Below the pieces are notes generated by a model. That model did not search any database. It had not been told where the DNA came from and saw only the letters and a program-made list of their open reading frames with translations. DNA of 7,499 nucleotides. Origin: Chitinophagaceae bacterium (GTDB lineage Bacteria; Bacteroidota; Bacteroidia; Chitinophagales; Chitinophagaceae). How positions within the stretch are numbered: the first letter of the stretch is position 1; every line of letters starts with the position of its first letter. This document shows, piece after piece, positions 6,457 through 7,499 of the stretch. Position numbers and translations under genes: made by a program. The stretch is from contig JAACZX010000108.1 of the NCBI GenBank assembly GCA_009996555.1, positions 1 through 7,499 of the forward strand, written 5' to 3'.

Positions 6457-6494
6457 TGATCAATAGACTTCCTTCAAGTATGTTTACTTGATCA
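6457..6494. repeat. Inverted repeat TGATCAA / TTGATCA
   Basis: Arms at 6457-6463 and 6488-6494 enclose 24 bases that themselves hold ACTTCCTTCAAGT, a smaller inverted repeat. The related palindrome ATTGATCAAT lies at 5211-5220, just before the MauE-like start codon. Repetition of the TGATCA motif at two upstream regions is suggestive only. Confidence 0.3.
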
Positions 6495-6544
6495 ACTGTA
6501 TGATTGCTGATTTTATTTTTTCTTACTTTTTGGTTTCTGCCCGC

Positions 6545-6562
6545 CCTTCGAAACGTCGAAGG
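6545..6562. repeat. Small hairpin next to dispersed repeat copy 2
   Basis: CCTTCG at 6545-6550 can pair with CGAAGG at 6557-6562 around an AAACGT loop, with further C-rich and G-rich flanks. There is no T-run, so it is not a convincing terminator. It ends 9 bases before the six-heptad repeat copy 2; copy 1 lacks such a hairpin. Confidence 0.35.
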
Positions 6563-6571
6563 AGGGTTATC

Positions 6572-6635
6572 TTTCGTGTTTTTTCGTGCAATTAGTGGTT
6601 CTTCTATCTGTTTTCATTTGCCTCAATCTGTGGCT
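6572..6635 (+). repeat. Six-heptad dispersed repeat, copy 2
   Basis: Heptads TTTCGTG, TTTCGTG, ATTAGTG, ATCTGTT, ATTTGCC and ATCTGTG start at 6572, 6582, 6591, 6606, 6616 and 6626. Order and spacing (10, 9, 15, 10, 10) match copy 1 at 5372-5436 apart from one base. Same orientation, about 1.2 kb away. A GTG-initiated frame starting inside it (6586) is a product of the repeat and is not taken as a gene. Confidence 0.7.
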
Positions 6636-6756
6636 CCTATCCTTCATACTCCCCTCCGTAGCTTCAGCGCAGCTGGAAATTCCTGGCCCTTTTTCATTCA
6701 ATCCATACTACTCCACATATCTTTTGCATATGGCCGCTTACCTGTTTGCTTACATC

Positions 6757-6790
6757 TTGTACACATATTTACCGTCGCTGCCTATCTTTA
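6757..6790 (+). promoter_or_regulatory. Candidate promoter of the response-regulator gene
   Basis: TTG at 6757-6759, 23 bases, then TATCTTTA at 6783-6790. This fits the Bacteroidota TTG-N17-23-TAnnTTTG pattern with one mismatch at the upper end of the spacing range. The transcript would start about 10 bases before the TTG start codon at 6808. Plausible but weak. Confidence 0.3.
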
Positions 6791-6807
6791 TTTACAAATT
6801 CATTTAA

Positions 6808-7499
6808 TTGCAGTATTCCAACAAGTCAGCTCACGCAAAAGTCCTGGTAATCGACGATGAAGAAAAAATAAGAACTCTTCTTTCGAAGATAATCAGTCTG
6901 GAAGGATTTGAAGTTACACAGGCTTCTGATGTAAAAACTGGCTTCAAAAGCCTTGCCGGCAAGGATACGGATGTAATTATCTGTGATGTGAAACTGCCCG
7001 ACGGCAGTGGGGTTGAATTGGTAAAAATGTTCAAAGAAAAATACCCCGCTGTTGAAATTATTTTATTAACGGCCTACGGAAATATTCCCGACGGAGTGAC
7101 TGCCATTAAGAACGGAGCCTTCGATTATCTTACAAAAGGCGATGATAACAACCGCATCATTCCCCTTTTATACAAAGCAGCAGAAAAAGCAACGCTTAAC
7201 AAACGGTTACAGCATCTGGAGCAGCAGTTAGGAAAAAAATATTCTTTCAACAGTATACTGGGGCAATCAAAACAAATAAAGGCAGCCATTGATGCAGCAA
7301 CAAAAGTAGCGGCAACCGATGCTACTGTTTTACTCAATGGCGAAACGGGAACAGGGAAAGAAGTATTTGCGCAAGCTATTCATGCCAACAGCAGCAGGAA
7401 TAAGCAAACTTTTATTGCAGTGAACTGTGCGGCTTTCAGCAAAGAGTTACTGGAAAACGAATTGTTTGGTCATAAAGCAGGGGCTTTCACCGGTGCCTT
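6808..7499 (+). CDS. NtrC-family sigma-54-dependent response regulator, N-terminal part (3' end outside window)
   Basis: Starting at TTG 6808, 230 codons are read before the window ends. Residues 11-125 are a receiver domain: KVLVIDDEE with Asp16 and Asp17, phosphoacceptor Asp60 in [11 protein letters not shown], Thr88 in LLTAYG, and Lys110. Lys110 is followed by Gly where the family usually has Pro. A short coiled linker (RLQHLEQQL) leads to the AAA+ domain: ILGQS at 150-154, Walker A GETGTGKE at 178-185, FIAVNCAAF at 202-210, ENELFGH, and the sigma-54-contacting GAFTGA loop at 225-230 where the window stops. TAA lies immediately before the TTG in the same frame, and the first in-frame ATG is codon 74, inside the receiver domain, so TTG is the only reasonable start. 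It would activate sigma-54 promoters after phosphorylation by a histidine kinase not seen here. The DNA-binding domain lies beyond the window. Confidence 0.92.
   Translation, partial: MQYSNKSAHAKVLVIDDEEKIRTLLSKIISLEGFEVTQASDVKTGFKSLAGKDTDVIICDVKLPDGSGVELVKMFKEKYPAVEIILLTAYGNIPDGVTAIKNGAFDYLTKGDDNNRIIPLLYKAAEKATLNKRLQHLEQQLGKKYSFNSILGQSKQIKAAIDAATKVAATDATVLLNGETGTGKEVFAQAIHANSSRNKQTFIAVNCAAFSKELLENELFGHKAGAFTGA

Larger units (their letters stand above)
5790..6807. other. Gene-free stretch of about 1 kb between divergent regulators
   Basis: No frame here gives a recognisable protein. The longest frames (plus 5929-6279, 6504-6860 and 6586-6807; minus 5786-6025) lack domain signatures, and some of their peptides derive from the repeats. 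The stretch contains the inverted repeat at 5802-5815, the conserved block at 6114-6131, the 21-bp repeat array at 6137-6187, inverted repeats at 6371-6402, 6457-6494 and 6545-6562, dispersed repeat copy 2 at 6572-6635 and a candidate promoter at 6757-6790. A 21-codon frame at 6230-6295 follows the array but has no support beyond that. An unrecognised small RNA or a decayed gene cannot be excluded. Confidence 0.6.

Noticed and set aside
6541..6570. Intrinsic terminator upstream of the response regulator
   Set aside because: The 6-bp hairpin lacks a T-run on the plus strand and no gene ends close to it.
6586..6807. Frame of 73 residues resembling a small membrane protein, ending directly before the response regulator
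   Set aside because: It starts with GTG inside the six-heptad repeat, and its hydrophobic N-terminus comes from that repeat. No other evidence of coding.
5790..6807. tRNA or other structured RNA gene
   Set aside because: No cloverleaf, T-loop (GGTTCAAATC-like) or known riboswitch core could be recognised on either strand; only short inverted repeats are present.
6504..6860. Frame of 118 residues overlapping the response-regulator start
   Set aside because: It runs into the receiver-domain coding region in another frame and contains repeat-derived peptide; spurious.

Overview
The window looks like a chromosomal piece of a Bacteroidota genome, most likely family Chitinophagaceae or a close relative. 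The evidence is a SusC/SusD outer-membrane uptake pair with 12 bases between the genes, Bacteroidota-style small secreted and MauE/DoxX-like proteins, AT-rich leaders without Shine-Dalgarno sequences, and near matches to the Bacteroidota TTG / TAnnTTTG promoter. The family placement is an impression from protein style, not a measured result.

Left part (1-4342, plus strand): the 3' end of a susC-like TonB-dependent receptor gene, a complete susD-like lipoprotein gene, and, overlapping the susD stop by four bases, a secreted TlpA-type thioredoxin with a C-terminal domain resembling the DUF3738/TIGR03435 family. These three form one operon. SusC and SusD would import an unidentified nutrient across the outer membrane, and the third protein would act as a periplasmic thiol oxidoreductase. 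A strong hairpin at 4344-4367 ends this operon and also serves the converging operon.

Middle part (4378-5789, minus strand): a small secreted protein (possibly DUF6520-like), a four-helix MauE/DoxX-like membrane protein with a CSCGG motif, and upstream of them a single-domain AraC-type regulator of about 114 residues (MarA/SoxS size).

Right part (5790-7499): about 1 kb without a convincing gene, then the 5' part of an NtrC-family response regulator (receiver plus start of a sigma-54 AAA+ domain). It begins at a TTG codon directly after an in-frame stop and is cut by the window end at its GAFTGA loop.

The most interesting signal is non-coding. Two arrays of short direct repeats with a period of about 20-21 bp and a shared core TGAAACY lie upstream of the MauE-like operon (5285-5355) and upstream of the AraC-type gene (6137-6187). 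Each array has the same 18-bp block (17 of 18 bases identical) beside it, at 5250-5267 and 6114-6131, on the side facing the minus-strand gene. This looks like a small self-contained regulon: an AraC-type regulator that may control itself and a membrane redox pair. Separately, two copies of a 65-bp six-heptad repeat (5372-5436 and 6572-6635) bracket the regulator gene and its long upstream region as direct repeats.
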